NCBI GenBank assembly: GCA_963678705.1
Contig: OY783221.1
Span: forward strand, 2,604,001-2,668,000
Direction of reading: 5' to 3'
DNA length: 64,000 nt
From: Panorpa germanica
Lineage: Eukaryota > Arthropoda > Insecta > Mecoptera > Panorpidae
Part shown: positions 13,324-24,678 of the stretch, piece by piece
How positions within the stretch are numbered: position 1 is the first letter of the stretch
Layout: the number at the start of each line of letters is the position of its first letter
The notes under the pieces: generated by a model
What the model saw: only the letters and a program-made list of their open reading frames with translations
Told to the model about the DNA's origin: nothing
The model's database searches: none
Position numbers and translations under genes: made by a program

Positions 13324-13659
13324 GCCGATTTCACACCAGAGGTTTCACCACAGTTCAATAAAACACGAACAAGAACTTGTTTTTCTGAACAAAAACACCA
13401 ATGTTTACACTAAAGAGACAGTTCTTAAAACATTTTTGTCTTAAAAAACTGTTTTAGTAAACAAAACAAATTCTCATCTGGAGTTGGTAAGATCAAAGGA
13501 AAACACGTTTGTTGTTGTTTTTAGTTTGCTTGATTTGAACACGCACTTTTGTTTTTTGTGAACATTTGCGCTTGTCAGTTGTTTATCATTTTTATAATTT
13601 TTTTGGGAGACACAGAAAAACACTGAAAATAAAACCAGTCTGTTCAGTGTGAACCGGCA
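13324..13659 (+). mobile_element. Harbinger-like MITE, 336 bp, TTA target duplication
   Basis: The left end 'cgccgatttcacacc' and the inverted right end 'tgccggttcacactg' form imperfect TIRs. They are flanked by TTA on both sides (13321-13323 and 13660-13662). A 3 bp TTA/TAA target duplication with this kind of short TIR is typical of PIF/Harbinger elements. The interior is AT-rich, with runs of 'aacaaaaaca' type, and has no coding frame. Superfamily call tentative. Confidence 0.6.
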
Positions 13660-13662
13660 TTA

Positions 13663-14867
13663 CTTTTACATCAATTATCAAATAGGATGTATGATTTAAT
13701 TTATTTTTTACGTTTTTTAAACTAATTTTTAACATTCAAGCATCACGTTAAATTGTATCAAGAAGCTCTTAAAAATTATACAAATCACTACAAAAAAATT
13801 GGATCCGAAGCGTTCTCGACCTAGTATAGGAATCGACATTTGGGCGACATAGGTTTTCGTTTCGGAGGCATTTCTGATCAAAAACGAAGGCGAAAGTTTC
13901 AGAAGCAAAAACGCAGTACCTGTCTCTATAAACTTAAGCTTTAAAATACCAAATTTCTATTCCTAAACGTACCCAAATATATTTTCTAGTAGTTTAGAAA
14001 GTGCTTCGAAAAATCTTACTCAAATTGTAATCAGGCTATTCGACATTACTACGACACGAAACAATGTTTGTAGAGTGTGACACTAATTTGTAACAAAGTG
14101 AATGTTTTTTAATTAATGTGAAATCCATTAAGACATTTAAGCTATTTAAAAGATGAGACGCATCCTTACGTTCTAAATTATTAAAAGTTGACGAATATAT
14201 TTTCGAATACAATAGATTTTAAAAGCTGGAAGTTTGCCAGAATTAAAATAAAACAATAAAATTTGATAAAAGACAAAATATTCGGTGATCTGATAGAACA
14301 ATAACCGACATCAAATATTTAATACAAAAAAAAATGTTATGTTAAAAACACAAATAGTCTTTAATAATAGACACATCATATTAAAAAGAGAAACACCGTT
14401 GAAAAGCTTTTAGAGACGAAACAGGGATAGAACGATGATCTGTTGACAATGGGATATATCAAATGTTCTGTAAACATGTTAAATAGCTGTTGTTTAATCT
14501 CAAAATTTTGTTTTAATTTCTAACAATAGGTTTGCCTTGGAGTTCACGATCGCCTGCTTTGCAGGGAAGGTACACTTTATTAATCTAATAAGAAAAATAG
14601 TCAAATGTTGGTAAAATATCTTCAGATACTCTAAGTGTAGACATTCATTGAAAATTGGGACATTTTCCATTTAACTTACTCTACTTTACATTAATTCCCA
14701 TTGTCCAATGGAGATTGCACCGAATATTGTTTTAAAATAAACCTTATATATTTCTCGTAACATTTAATACTTTGATCAATTAAACAGTTATAAACTTAAA
14801 CAATTGATAATATAAGCTTAAACAATTGATAGAACGAAATTATACGTTATACAAAATGAGCTTGCGA
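13663..14867. other. Unassigned AT-rich stretch
   Basis: No gene, RNA or terminal repeat recognised. Confidence 0.35.
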
Positions 14868-15280
14868 ACCATGTCTTAATTTCTATAAAACTGTACTATA
14901 TATTTATAAAATTGGCTACCAGGACCTTAATTATCCAATTATGTGTTAATACTTGTGACGTTTCTATCACTATTTCACTTCAATTATAGTTCGCATCAAC
15001 TTTATCTTCATTTGTATTCCGACAGGTGCATTGCTTTCGACATTTGTAGCTGATAAAATAGATATTTCATATAAACGACTGTGATAAACTGAACTGTAAA
15101 AGAACTCTTTCATCATACGCATCCTCAATATGATGCCAAAGTGACTCCAAAATGTTTACTGGGAAGTCCCAATATTATAGGAGTTATTAACAATAAAAAT
15201 ATTCATTTACGTCTCTTTAACATAACGTGTGATGTCATATCCGACAATTTGTTATCTCTTATATACAACAGAGATGCGTA
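14868..15280 (-). repeat. Dispersed repeat family X, copy interrupted by a MITE
   Basis: The terminal block 'ttgcgaaccatgtcttaatt' and the following ~80 bp match the end of family X at 53805-53900 (minus copy). After the inserted MITE (14953-15163), matching resumes with 'gagttattaacaataaaaa' and 'gtctctttaa'. Diverged from the 53.8 kb copy, so relatively old. Confidence 0.6.
14953..15163 (-). mobile_element. MITE family C, copy B (nested, one end lost)
   Basis: Reads 'gacgtttctatcactatttc' through the shared interior to 'aaaatgtttactggg' at 15163. The other terminus (CCCAGTAAAC side) is missing or mutated beyond recognition. It lies within a family X copy, so it inserted later than that repeat. 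Confidence 0.75.
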
Positions 15281-18200
15281 AGCATGTGTGTGTGAATCGT
15301 TATTTACTACCAACAATTGTGTTGCGCATCCCATCAAGTTTTATATTGTGATTACTATGAAAAAAGAAAAATAATCTGAATTATAATTTATTTCAAGCGA
15401 CAAAACTGATATTTAAATTTTACATAGCTATACTTCTTTCAACATATAGATACATATTTAACTAGACAAATATTAACATATATTTTAATCAATAATCATA
15501 AAGTGGGTGAAAAGAATAAGAAAACTCCAACAAAATTACCAAATTTAATGACAATTTATTTAATGGAAATTGAATGATATATCAACATCTAGAATCGGAA
15601 TTAAAACTGTTTTCAAATTTTACAAACTATTGACTTAAACTTGAGTAATATTTTCATAACAACAAACAGTTCCACAGCCCTGTATTATGTTTTTGGATTC
15701 TGTGTGTTCTCCCGTCTGATCCGTGATCCGTGGTCCGTTGTACATTGTCAGCAAGTTCATCTGCGGGCGCCACTGATGTGATATATCTCCCTAAATTTGT
15801 AACGCAATTTATTACAGAAAGATGTGTGTTAAAAAATTCCATGTTCATAAATCTCATTCACTTATATTAAAGCTTAGAACATTTTTACTGTTTGTCATTG
15901 TTACATTGTAGCTGGTTTGTTAATGTCTCCCGAGAGTGGGCGCTCCTGTTGGTGGGTGGTGCTGTCCCATGTCCGGCAGACGCAGGCGAACGTCCCGGAA
16001 AAATAATCGTGTTTTTGTGTTACTAGTTATTGTAGATGTGTTAAAAGCAACCCTATACCTTTGTTCACATTCGTGTCCAATTTATTAAAGAATGACACAA
16101 TAATGGGGTGGATAATGATATATTAACCCTTGAGAGAAAGGGTTACTTTAATTAAAATATTGATATTATAAAAAAGTGACTCAAACAAATGTTCTCTGTT
16201 CTAAAATTACAAATTCACGTTTCCTTTTAATCCGCTTATAGTTTTAATTTTGTTGTAGTGAAGAGGTATGTTTAGCAACACTAATAAATTGTGGATTATA
16301 CTCACTTCTCTCTAATGGGTCTTTTACACGATCTCTCACCAGAAATGTAACGGATCTTCCTTTTCCTCTTTTCTAGAAATTCAATACGATTTTATAAAAG
16401 AAAAAACGATCCATCATATTATATTGAGCGAAACTCAGGAGTTTGATTTCAGATCAAAGCTTCAATAAGTTTCAGATTTGAAAGAACTGTCCGTTTATCG
16501 TTAGTGTAAATACTAATATCTGAACGATTAAAACGGAGATCTGATCTGACAGGAAGGAAATACCATCTTGAGAGAAATTGTATAGAACATAAAATACCTA
16601 AGCTATCGTATCATATAGAACATAAAATGCAATGAGGCAGCCATCATTCATGTATGTACTCTTAATGTCATATGTACACTAAGGGGGGGGGGGGGGGGGG
16701 GTAAAGTTTCAAATGAAGATTTCAATGTAAGGTTTCAAACGTATAAACGTAGGTATTTTATTTTAACGTAGATTAAAATGACAAAGTTTCAGATATTTTT
16801 CATGAAAAATGAGTAGACTTTTGAATCGCATCAGATTATGGTAAGCGGACGGAAAATGAAATTAAAATCAAAACTGAATCTGATTGCAGAATTACTCTGA
16901 TTGTCTAAAAAGATCTTAAAAATAACAGAAATTCAGCCCTGGCCAGAGTTCTACATTATAAACCCAAACAATATTTTTCGAAGAAAATTAAATTCGCTGA
17001 AAAAATAAAGGATAAAGATTTCCCTCCGTGCGAAATCATCAGCAATATATAACAGTTCTGTTGACAATCTAATATCCAAAACGTAATCGTGTTTGGAGTG
17101 CTTTATGCAATCAATTTAAAGGAATGGACACAGTGTAATATCGAGAATATCGTGAATATCTAAGGGATGAGAGAAGTCCCAGGCAAAAGCAATGTTATAT
17201 GAGGGTTGGTGATGTTATAGAATGGCAAGTCCAGCAAGGTGACACTAGAAATGGGGTTGGGAGGTTGGTTTGTTAGCTGCCTGGGGAGCACTAACATCAC
17301 CTTACTCTCTCTGAAAGAAGACCCGTGGCTCCTTTTACCGTCCGACGTCCCTGATCGCGATAGAAAACTTCAACGGATGACCAGCGAAAATGTATAACTA
17401 TCACATTGCAGAAAACACGTCACTTTAAAAAGACACAAAATTATAGAAAAAGCTAAAACAAAATAAATTAGAAGATAGATAAACAAAAAATGATTTGATT
17501 AGTTTCTTGTGTATAACATTTCACTCCCTAAAATTTTATAATTATTGTTAAGTTTGTTTTTGTTTTTTATTATTATTTTAATATTTAATGTAGTATATTA
17601 ACTAGGCTATAAAAATAGACACAATATTTCTAATTAAGGAGGTATAGGACGTAAACGCAAATGATGAAAACGTCGTGAAATTTAGAGGGCCGATACAAAT
17701 AGTTAAAATACATGCTGTCTCAAAATTTTAGAGACTTAGGGTTCATAGTTTTCTTTTTCTACATGATTAAAAATAGTCATTTTCCATACAAATCATAATG
17801 TTTAGTTCAATTTCACCACATAATATAACTTTTAACTATAAAAAAATGGTGACATGGCTTTCAAAAACTAGGTGTATATAAAAGAATCTTTTCTGTATCT
17901 ATTGCAAAAAGAAAATTATCAAAAGGATACCTACCTATATACGAAAATATTTAAATAAAACCTTCAAGAAACAATAAATGTAGGTTATAAGCTGGCAACG
18001 TTGCATATGCCAATTTGAGCGGGAAATTCAAAATCTCAATAAATTGGTTGTTGTTTCATACATGATATAATGTTTAAAAATGTCAAATGTTTGTCTTAAT
18101 TAAACAATATAAATTAAGTGACGTGTTCGATATTCAAAATGGACTGTCATCCAATATCCATCTACGGCTTGTACATTTGCAAATAAAATAAAATTGCAAT

Positions 18201-19264
18201 ATATACAAACACAACATCTATAACTGTCGATAGACCATTGAAGCCTCACACCTCTATCTAGGACACCTCTCCTCACACCACCCACTAACGCCTCCTCAAC
18301 CGTCATGTCCCTCGTGTCCAACACTACCACGGTCATCTACATCTACATCTACATCCCTTACTCCCGATTCCCGACTCTCGGGGGTGGAACACATAACATA
18401 ACATATATAGGTGACGTGACATCCCTAGGAAATGGTCAAAAACTCCTAAAATATATTGTGTATCGAAAGAGTGAGTTATATATTGATAAAAGTTTTATTG
18501 CAAATGGTATTGGGAGTGGAAGGGGGAGGACACAAGGTGGTAGGATGGAGGTGAAAGGGGATCAGTTTGTTTGTATAAATATTTAAATTGCACGAATTAA
18601 ATCAATTTGTTTTTATTGTTAGATTTTTATATTTTTTTTTGGGAATGATTTTGCTGGGTTAATATTTTAAACTGAAAGAAAATGTTACTATAGTTGAAAT
18701 TAAGAGAGGTCGACTGTGACTCATGCTTAAAAGAGGTCATAAGTGCCATATAAATCTATGATATAATAATGAATTTTATCATATTTTTTACTATATACAT
18801 TATAAAAAAATCAGTGGGGGAGTGTTTTTTAATTGTAGTGTCGATTTATTTATACGGCACAACTTGTTTTAAGCACGTGTCACCGCCGAACTCTCGTAAT
18901 TTGAACTATAGCAAAGGATTTGAAATTCCAAAAGAAAATAAAATATTTCTAAAATACATTTTAAACAAGAAATAATCAAGAAAACGTATAATGAAAACTA
19001 TAAGCGTTAGCTTAGGGCTCACTTTGTTCTTCAATATCACAGGCAGAAAATGTAACATTTGACTTAGCTTATAGTAAGCTAGCAACTGTGAAACACCATT
19101 GCAAGACAATTGCTATATGGGAAGTAGAAAAGGAACCTCGGAATTCAGAAGAAATCTATTGGAGTCACGAGATTCGTATTAAAGTTTGTAGACTAATAAG
19201 TAATCGGTTTTCTTTATCTTTGTTCACCATTTTATAATATCAATACTTTATGTATTGCAGCACT
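15281..19264. other. Unassigned stretch, ~4 kb
   Basis: No recognised gene. Local G+C-richer patches occur at about 15700-15780, 15930-16000, 17260-17360 and 18240-18330. The open frames at 15654-15857 (-), 18100-18336 (-), 18305-18586 (+) and 18769-18975 (+) have no recognisable domain and overlap one another, so they are not called as genes. A 19 bp G run is at 16683-16701. Confidence 0.35.
16683..16701 (+). repeat. Poly-G homopolymer, 19 bp
   Basis: Uninterrupted run of 19 G in AT-rich sequence. The length is prone to sequencing and slippage error. Confidence 0.9.
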
Positions 19265-19495
19265 TATATGAATCTCTTTTACAATCTGTTGTGTAAAAGG
19301 GATAGCAATTCATAGTGAAGAAGAGGGTCGTCAAGGGATTACATATTTTGCATAACTTTAAAACTTTTAACAATTATTGGGACAAATATAACTATTTTAA
19401 TTTTTAATATCTCTTATAATATTGCGACTTATTTAATAATACTTGTTCTATCAATAGTACAGTTTCCTAGAAATTAAGACATGGTTCGCAAACCC
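19265..19495 (+). repeat. Dispersed repeat family X, diverged fragment
   Basis: Ends with 'attaagacatggttcgcaa' (near 19475-19493), the reverse complement of the terminal block of the copy at 14868. It also contains 'ttaatttttaatatctctta' like the 58.8 kb copy, and 'tgtgtaaaagggatagcaat' near 19290 like the 2.5 kb copy. Substitutions are frequent. Confidence 0.5.
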
Positions 19496-20376
19496 GTTAT
19501 TGTGAATAGTAATTCTATGAACTATTTCTAATAGAAAGTATTTTTATTTATTTCTTCCGACAAATTGTACAATTGTTTACAATTTGTTTTCGGTACACAG
19601 CCCAGGCTCTCTCTGCATTTACCAATTCATTTATGAGGTACATATTTTGGTCGTGGTGATAATTTGTACATTTTTTATTGTTTTACTTTTTAATGTTTTT
19701 TAGATTTTTTTTTTATAGTTTTAGAATAACTTTATGGCATTATTGTGTAAATATACAACAGTTTTAATGTGATTAATAAAATTGATTTATAATCTTAGTA
19801 TTTTATATATAAAATGGTCATAAAATAATTATATTTATTATTATAAAAGTTAAATTACTAATAAATATTTATGTGAGTTTACTTAAAACACATGGAGACA
19901 CGCTGCGTTGCGCTGGTGTAAGTCGTAAGTCGTTAGACGTTAGACATTAGACGATTAGAAACGAGATTTAACTTAAAAATAGTTTGATGAATATTTTGTT
20001 TTATGGCTATGATAAATCTAGAAATTTCTGTTTGAAGACATCTTTCTAGTGTCTAGTCTGTTGAATATCATTGTCTCTGTCATCAGCCGGTAAAAGAAGA
20101 AAGGGTTACGTCAACCACACATTCAGTGTAATAGCCAAAGCATCAAGTTCTTAACATAATATTGTGTGACACTAATAATTAATATAATAAATTTACTTTT
20201 CATTTCAAATATCTGAAATTAATCACAATTTTATATAAGGTATTGACAGTTAAAGAGACAAAAGCTTATAAATAATATTTTTGTTGCTGACGTCATTCTC
20301 TGTCTCCTCCTTACTCTTCTGATCAATTGTCATCTCTGTTATATTTAGTGGTGCATACATTTTATATATATTTGTA

Positions 20377-20460
20377 CGTTTTTTTGCAGCACAAACGTCG
20401 TGCTAATAGTTCTATATAAAAAGTATGCGCCATCGATAATATTTCTACTGCAAAAAAACG
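20377..20460. repeat. Hairpin with 13 bp perfect arms
   Basis: 'cgtttttttgcag' (20377-20389) is the exact reverse complement of 'ctgcaaaaaaacg' (20448-20460), separated by 58 bp. Weaker complementarity continues outside. Could be a tiny MITE relic or an expressed hairpin. Confidence 0.55.
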
Positions 20461-20751
20461 TGCAGTACAATGCTGTGTGATCTCAGCCTAACTCTTAGAT
20501 CCGAATTAGATGCAATTTAACAAGAATACTATACTATTCACGGTTTTGTAATCCTAGATAAATAATTCGTGAATGAAGGCCTGTTCTATGTTTAGTTAAC
20601 TATCGTTTAGTTTAATACGTTTACATTGAAATCTTTTTGTATAATTTCCCTGGAAGCACAGTCATCAAATAATTTATAGACAATATATAAATTATTTCCA
20701 GAAGTTTTTTTTTGAAATCATGTTAGAATAAACGTATCACTTTATACTTAG

Positions 20752-20805
20752 TGCGTGAGTGTGAGTGTGTTTGTGTGTGCGTCTACGTATGTGTGTGAGT
20801 GTGGT
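20752..20805 (+). repeat. Imperfect GT-rich microsatellite
   Basis: About 50 bp of interrupted (GT)n and GAGTGT words. The minus-strand open frame through it is low-complexity translation only. Confidence 0.7.
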
Positions 20806-21667
20806 TTCTTAGTGGTTCTGTGGTACGCCCAAATAATAGCTCGGAGTTCGTGCTGATCGTTAAATTTTGTGTATATAGTTATTTTATTGCGGTTCTGAAT
20901 AAACATATTATTAACGATACGATATTTTGTGGGAGAATTAAGAATTAAAATTGAAATATCATTAAGGAAACGCGTTGAATAACACATATTGTTGTACAGC
21001 TGGAAATAGCAATCAAGGAAAATATGTTAGACCCGTAGATGACTACATTGGGACGCTATCTCTAGATAATAGATGAAATAAACAGCTATGAATTATCAAA
21101 CACAATATCTTATGTATGTAACTGTGATTAGAACGTTTAAGAATACCGTATTACAGTTACTTAAAGTATTCTAGTGACAAAACTAAAGCTCAACCAAAGT
21201 GGTAACAAACAACCTATACAATGGAGAACTACCAGTTTGCTGGATATGTACAGTAAGTGGCTCGTGCCACAAAGAGTAGTACGAGGACGATGTATACAAT
21301 GACGTCATAAAAGTATTTTATATGGACAGTAATACGTCATCAATATGTAGGTAATGAAAAATAAAACAATTCCAATTATTTTAAATCGGAATAAATTATA
21401 GGTGTAGTTCTTTGCTACAGAAACCAGTTCCATTGACTTAATATCCTAATCAAGAAATATTAATGACATATCATGTATTGTATTCAAATTTATTCTCTAT
21501 TGTCGGTGTACACAGGTGGTAACCTCCGTGGAAGAATTTGAAAGGAAATTTCAACCAAAAATTGTTGTCGTCTATTTGGTCAAAAAAAGTTGGTCAAATA
21601 ACGCATAAATTGAAAATATTTTTTATTTTGATAAATTGAAAAATTATTTTATTATTGTGCGAGTTGA
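20806..21667. other. Unassigned AT-rich stretch
   Basis: Nothing recognised up to the left target duplication of the 21.67 kb transposon. Confidence 0.35.
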
Positions 21668-21670
21668 TTA

Positions 21671-22391
21671 TAGACCAGGGTAGAAGCCGTCAAAAATAAT
21701 TAAAAACATAAAAAAATTAAAGTAGAATGAAACCTATTGGAAATGGAAGGGAATACTACTAAAATGAAAGGAAAAATAAATTACGGTCGATCTGAGGTTG
21801 GGAAGGGGTATTGGGTGAGGTTTTAAGGGTAAAAATCGGTAAATCCCGATTTCCGGCAAAACTACAAGTCCTATCGAAAAAAGTTAAATGGCAAAGTTGT
21901 AGATAATAAAAAGATCTACAACTTTTGTATCTACACTTTTACTCCATAACCTCAAAATTCATGTAAAAAATCCAAAAAACCACATTTTTGATTTTTTATT
22001 TATATCTTTTACAAAAAAAATTTTTTTTTCATGATATTTGGTGAAAACTTACCTCTTTATGTATCAAACACACTGGAATTTTGAAGATTTAAAATATTAA
22101 TTTTTTCACCCTATTTTGACTCGATATCGAAAAAATAACCCTAATTTTCTGATTTTTCAAAAAAGTCGGTGGGCTTTTTGTTCGTTGAAATCTCTATTTT
22201 CTGATGGTGTAAAAAAAAATATACATTACTATGGAAAATTTTTTCAGAAAATGCAAAAAATCGAAAAATATTAAAATCGAAATTTTTTTTTTTAATCTTT
22301 ATGTACAATTTTGAGGTATTCATTAAAATTTTTACTTTAATTACTCGAAAAACGTTAGGTTCCATGTTAGATTAATAAACAAAAAAATTAC
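21671..22391 (+). repeat. Left terminal inverted repeat
   Basis: About 720 bp that matches the reverse complement of 23938-24675. Landmarks are 'gaaacctattggaaatggaa' near the outer end and 'ccatgttagattaataaac' at the inner end. The left arm has a ~12 bp extra segment near 21685-21697 absent from the right arm. Confidence 0.9.
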
Positions 22392-22556
22392 AAACCAATT
22401 AAACATAAATATCGCAAAAAACTATCTCATTAGATAGAAATATACACGTAAATCGTACTATTGAGTAGAGATTTTTTTTAATGATTACACTATACATTAT
22501 ATTATTTCTAAAAGCATTAATCTTTGTATTTATCAAAACATAGTATTCAATTTGAA

Positions 22557-23759
22557 TCACTTATTCATCAGTTTCTGTCTTTTTGATGGTATTTCTTGAT
22601 CGTTAGATTCGACAGGCCTTTCTGATTCTAGTAGATCTTCGACATCTTCAAGACCATCACCGTCTTCGTCTCCAACATTATTTTCGGTCTGCATTGGTTC
22701 TTCATCCGCAATTTCATCTGAATCATTAACTTCCTCGTAGATTTTTTTCTCCACATTGGCGCATTGTTCAGAACCATCACAATTTGAGCATAAATTTGTG
22801 CATTTTAAACCATGTTTTCGGCAGCCACATTTTAAACTATTACATCCAGTTTCACAGCTGCAGCAAATAGTTTTCAGCAATTTTTCCGGAATTAATTCCA
22901 TTTCTGTAAATTTGGGCATAATTCTTTGTTGATGTTGCTTCCAGCCCCAATCTGTTGCTGTCAATTCATTACCCAGCCACGTTTGAAGCTGATAATATGC
23001 CCTGTAACAATGTTGTTCTGCTGCACCTTCTGTGGGTGGGAGATTTGCCAATATGAAAGATGATTTAATTTTTGCCAATTGATATTTTTGAAATCTTAAT
23101 TGATTCAGTGATATATTACCCTTTTTACATTTATAAATAGATTTAATTAATTTCAATCCATTTTTTTTTATATCTTCTTTGTTTACATCTTTTTTAAAAA
23201 AAATATTAGCCAAATTTGACAAATTTTGATTGTCTAATAATGAATTTACGATAGTTTTCTTTCCTTTTCCGGCAAATCCAGATGTTGTGTCGCAACCAGA
23301 AAAACAATTCAGAAATGCAACGATGTTTTTGACGGATTCACATTTGAAACTATCACCAGAACCGGGCTTGAGAAAATAAATTTTATGATTATTAGAATTT
23401 AATTGATTCAAAAATACCAAAAGATCAATATCTTGTCGTACAACAATGACAGTTTTATTAGTATCTTTGGCAATTTCTATCGAGGTCTTAATAATGTCAG
23501 CATCAGCATCTTCTTTAGCTTGTTTACAGGAAAATCCTTTTGACTGTAATACTTGCATTAACGATTTTATTATTTTGTCTTTGTTTTTCTCATTAGATAA
23601 AAAATTTTTTTGCAAAAATGGTATTCTTGTATGGTTTTGATAATTGAACACTGGAATATTGTCTGACGTCTTTCTACGACTACGTTCTCCTTTTTTAGTT
23701 GAAAGGCGCAGACCCTCCAAGCCCCTTCCCCACTTCTCTATGAAATACCTTTTGATGGG
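22557..23759 (-). pseudogene. XPG/FEN-like nuclease with C-terminal Cys-rich domain, 5'-incomplete
   Basis: The open frame spans 400 codons from a stop at 23760-23762 to the terminal stop at 22557. There is no ATG near its start (the codon at 23720 is TTG). It is either the last exon of a spliced gene ('aaaattgtag' at the upstream edge would serve as a 3' splice site) or a 5'-truncated remnant. Counting residues from the TTG, an acidic cluster D71-A-D73, then 'VVRQDIDLLVFL' (94-105), then 'CFSGCD' (139-144) followed by 'GFAGKGKKT' (148-156), match the order of XPG-I acidic residues, beta-strand aspartates and helix-hairpin-helix of FEN/XPG nucleases. The N-terminal XPG half is absent, so the catalytic site is incomplete. 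'WLGNELTATDWGW' (248-260) precedes a domain of about 11 cysteines (286-320) containing 'CGCRKHGLKC'. An acidic stretch and a basic 'PSKRQKL' (nuclear-signal-like) end the protein. This layout resembles a multi-copy invertebrate family of unknown function that I associate with transposons. Confidence 0.7.
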
Positions 23760-23937
23760 CTACAATTTTCCGAAGGTTACTCAGGTATATAGGTATAATT
23801 TTAAAATAGCAATAAATAGGCATCTACGCATATAATTTAAAGAAAATTCGACAATTTTCTCAAAATTTTGTAGATGTCATATTAAATATTAACTTTATTA
23901 ACTTATTTAGTTGTTAATTATAGTAGTACATTTCGAC

Positions 23938-24675
23938 TTGCAATTTTTTGTTTATTAATCTAACATGGAACCTAACGTTTTTCGAGTAATTAAAGTAAAA
24001 ATTTTAATGAATACCCCAAATATGTACATAAAGATTAAAAAAAAAATTTCGATTTTAATATTTTTCGATTTTTTACATTTTCTGAAAAAATTTTCCATAG
24101 TAATGTATATTTTTTTTTACACCATCAGAAAATAGAGATTTCAACGAACAAAAAGCCCACCGACTTTTTTGAAAAATCAGATATTTTGACGTGAGAATTT
24201 TCGATTGAAAATTAGGGTGTTTTTTCATATATCGAGTTAAAATAGGGTGAAAAAATTATTATTTTAAATCTTCAAAATTCCAGTGTGTTTGGGACATAAA
24301 GAGGTAAGATTTCACCAAATATCATAAAAAAAAAAATTTTTTTGTAAAAGATATAAATAAAAAATCAAAATTGTGGTTTTTTGGATTTTTTACATGAATT
24401 TTGAGGTTATGGAGTAAAAGTGTAGATACAAAAGTTGTAGATCTTTTTATTATCTACAACTTTGCCATTTAACTTTTTTCGATAGAACTTGTAGTTTTGC
24501 CGGAAATCGAGATTTACCGATTTTTACCCTTAAAACCTCACCCCCTACCCCTTCCCAACCTCAGATCGACTGTAATTTATTTTTCCTTTCATTTTAGTAG
24601 TATTCCCTTCCATTTCCAATAGGTTTCATTCTACTTTAATTTTTTTATGTTTCTAAAATTATCTACCCTGGTCTA
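23938..24675 (-). repeat. Right terminal inverted repeat
   Basis: Reverse complement of the left TIR with point differences. It also has a ~30 bp extra segment near 24182-24215 ('tgacgtgagaattttcgatt' region) that the left arm lacks. The inner end is near 'tttattaatctaacatgg'. Confidence 0.9.
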
Positions 24676-24678
24676 TTA

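Larger units (their letters stand above)
21671..24675 (-). mobile_element. ~3.0 kb DNA transposon with ~0.72 kb TIRs (Academ-like, tentative)
   Basis: The outer ends read 'tagaccagggtaga' at 21671 and its reverse complement 'tctaccctggtcta' ending at 24675. They are flanked by TTA at 21668-21670 and 24676-24678. The same bases can be read as a 5 bp ATTAT duplication with one base moved out of each end. The arms run inward to about 22390 and 23938. The space between holds a single reading frame for an XPG-like nuclease with a Cys-rich tail. XPG nuclease plus a 3-4 bp target duplication fits the Academ superfamily as I know it, but no DDE-type transposase is visible and the frame lacks its 5' end. 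It is therefore probably an internally deleted or non-autonomous copy. Superfamily assignment is inference. Confidence 0.8.

Noticed and set aside
18100..18586. Overlapping open frames on both strands in a less AT-rich patch
   Set aside because: No recognisable domain, no splice or start context, and the two strands compete; insufficient to call a gene.
23718..23720. Start codon for the XPG-like frame at 23720
   Set aside because: The codon is TTG, not an accepted start in animal nuclear genes, and the frame stays open for 13 more codons upstream; treated as an internal position of an incomplete frame.
23446..23835. Plus-strand open frames over the XPG-like region
   Set aside because: Antisense shadows of the minus-strand frame, without motifs.
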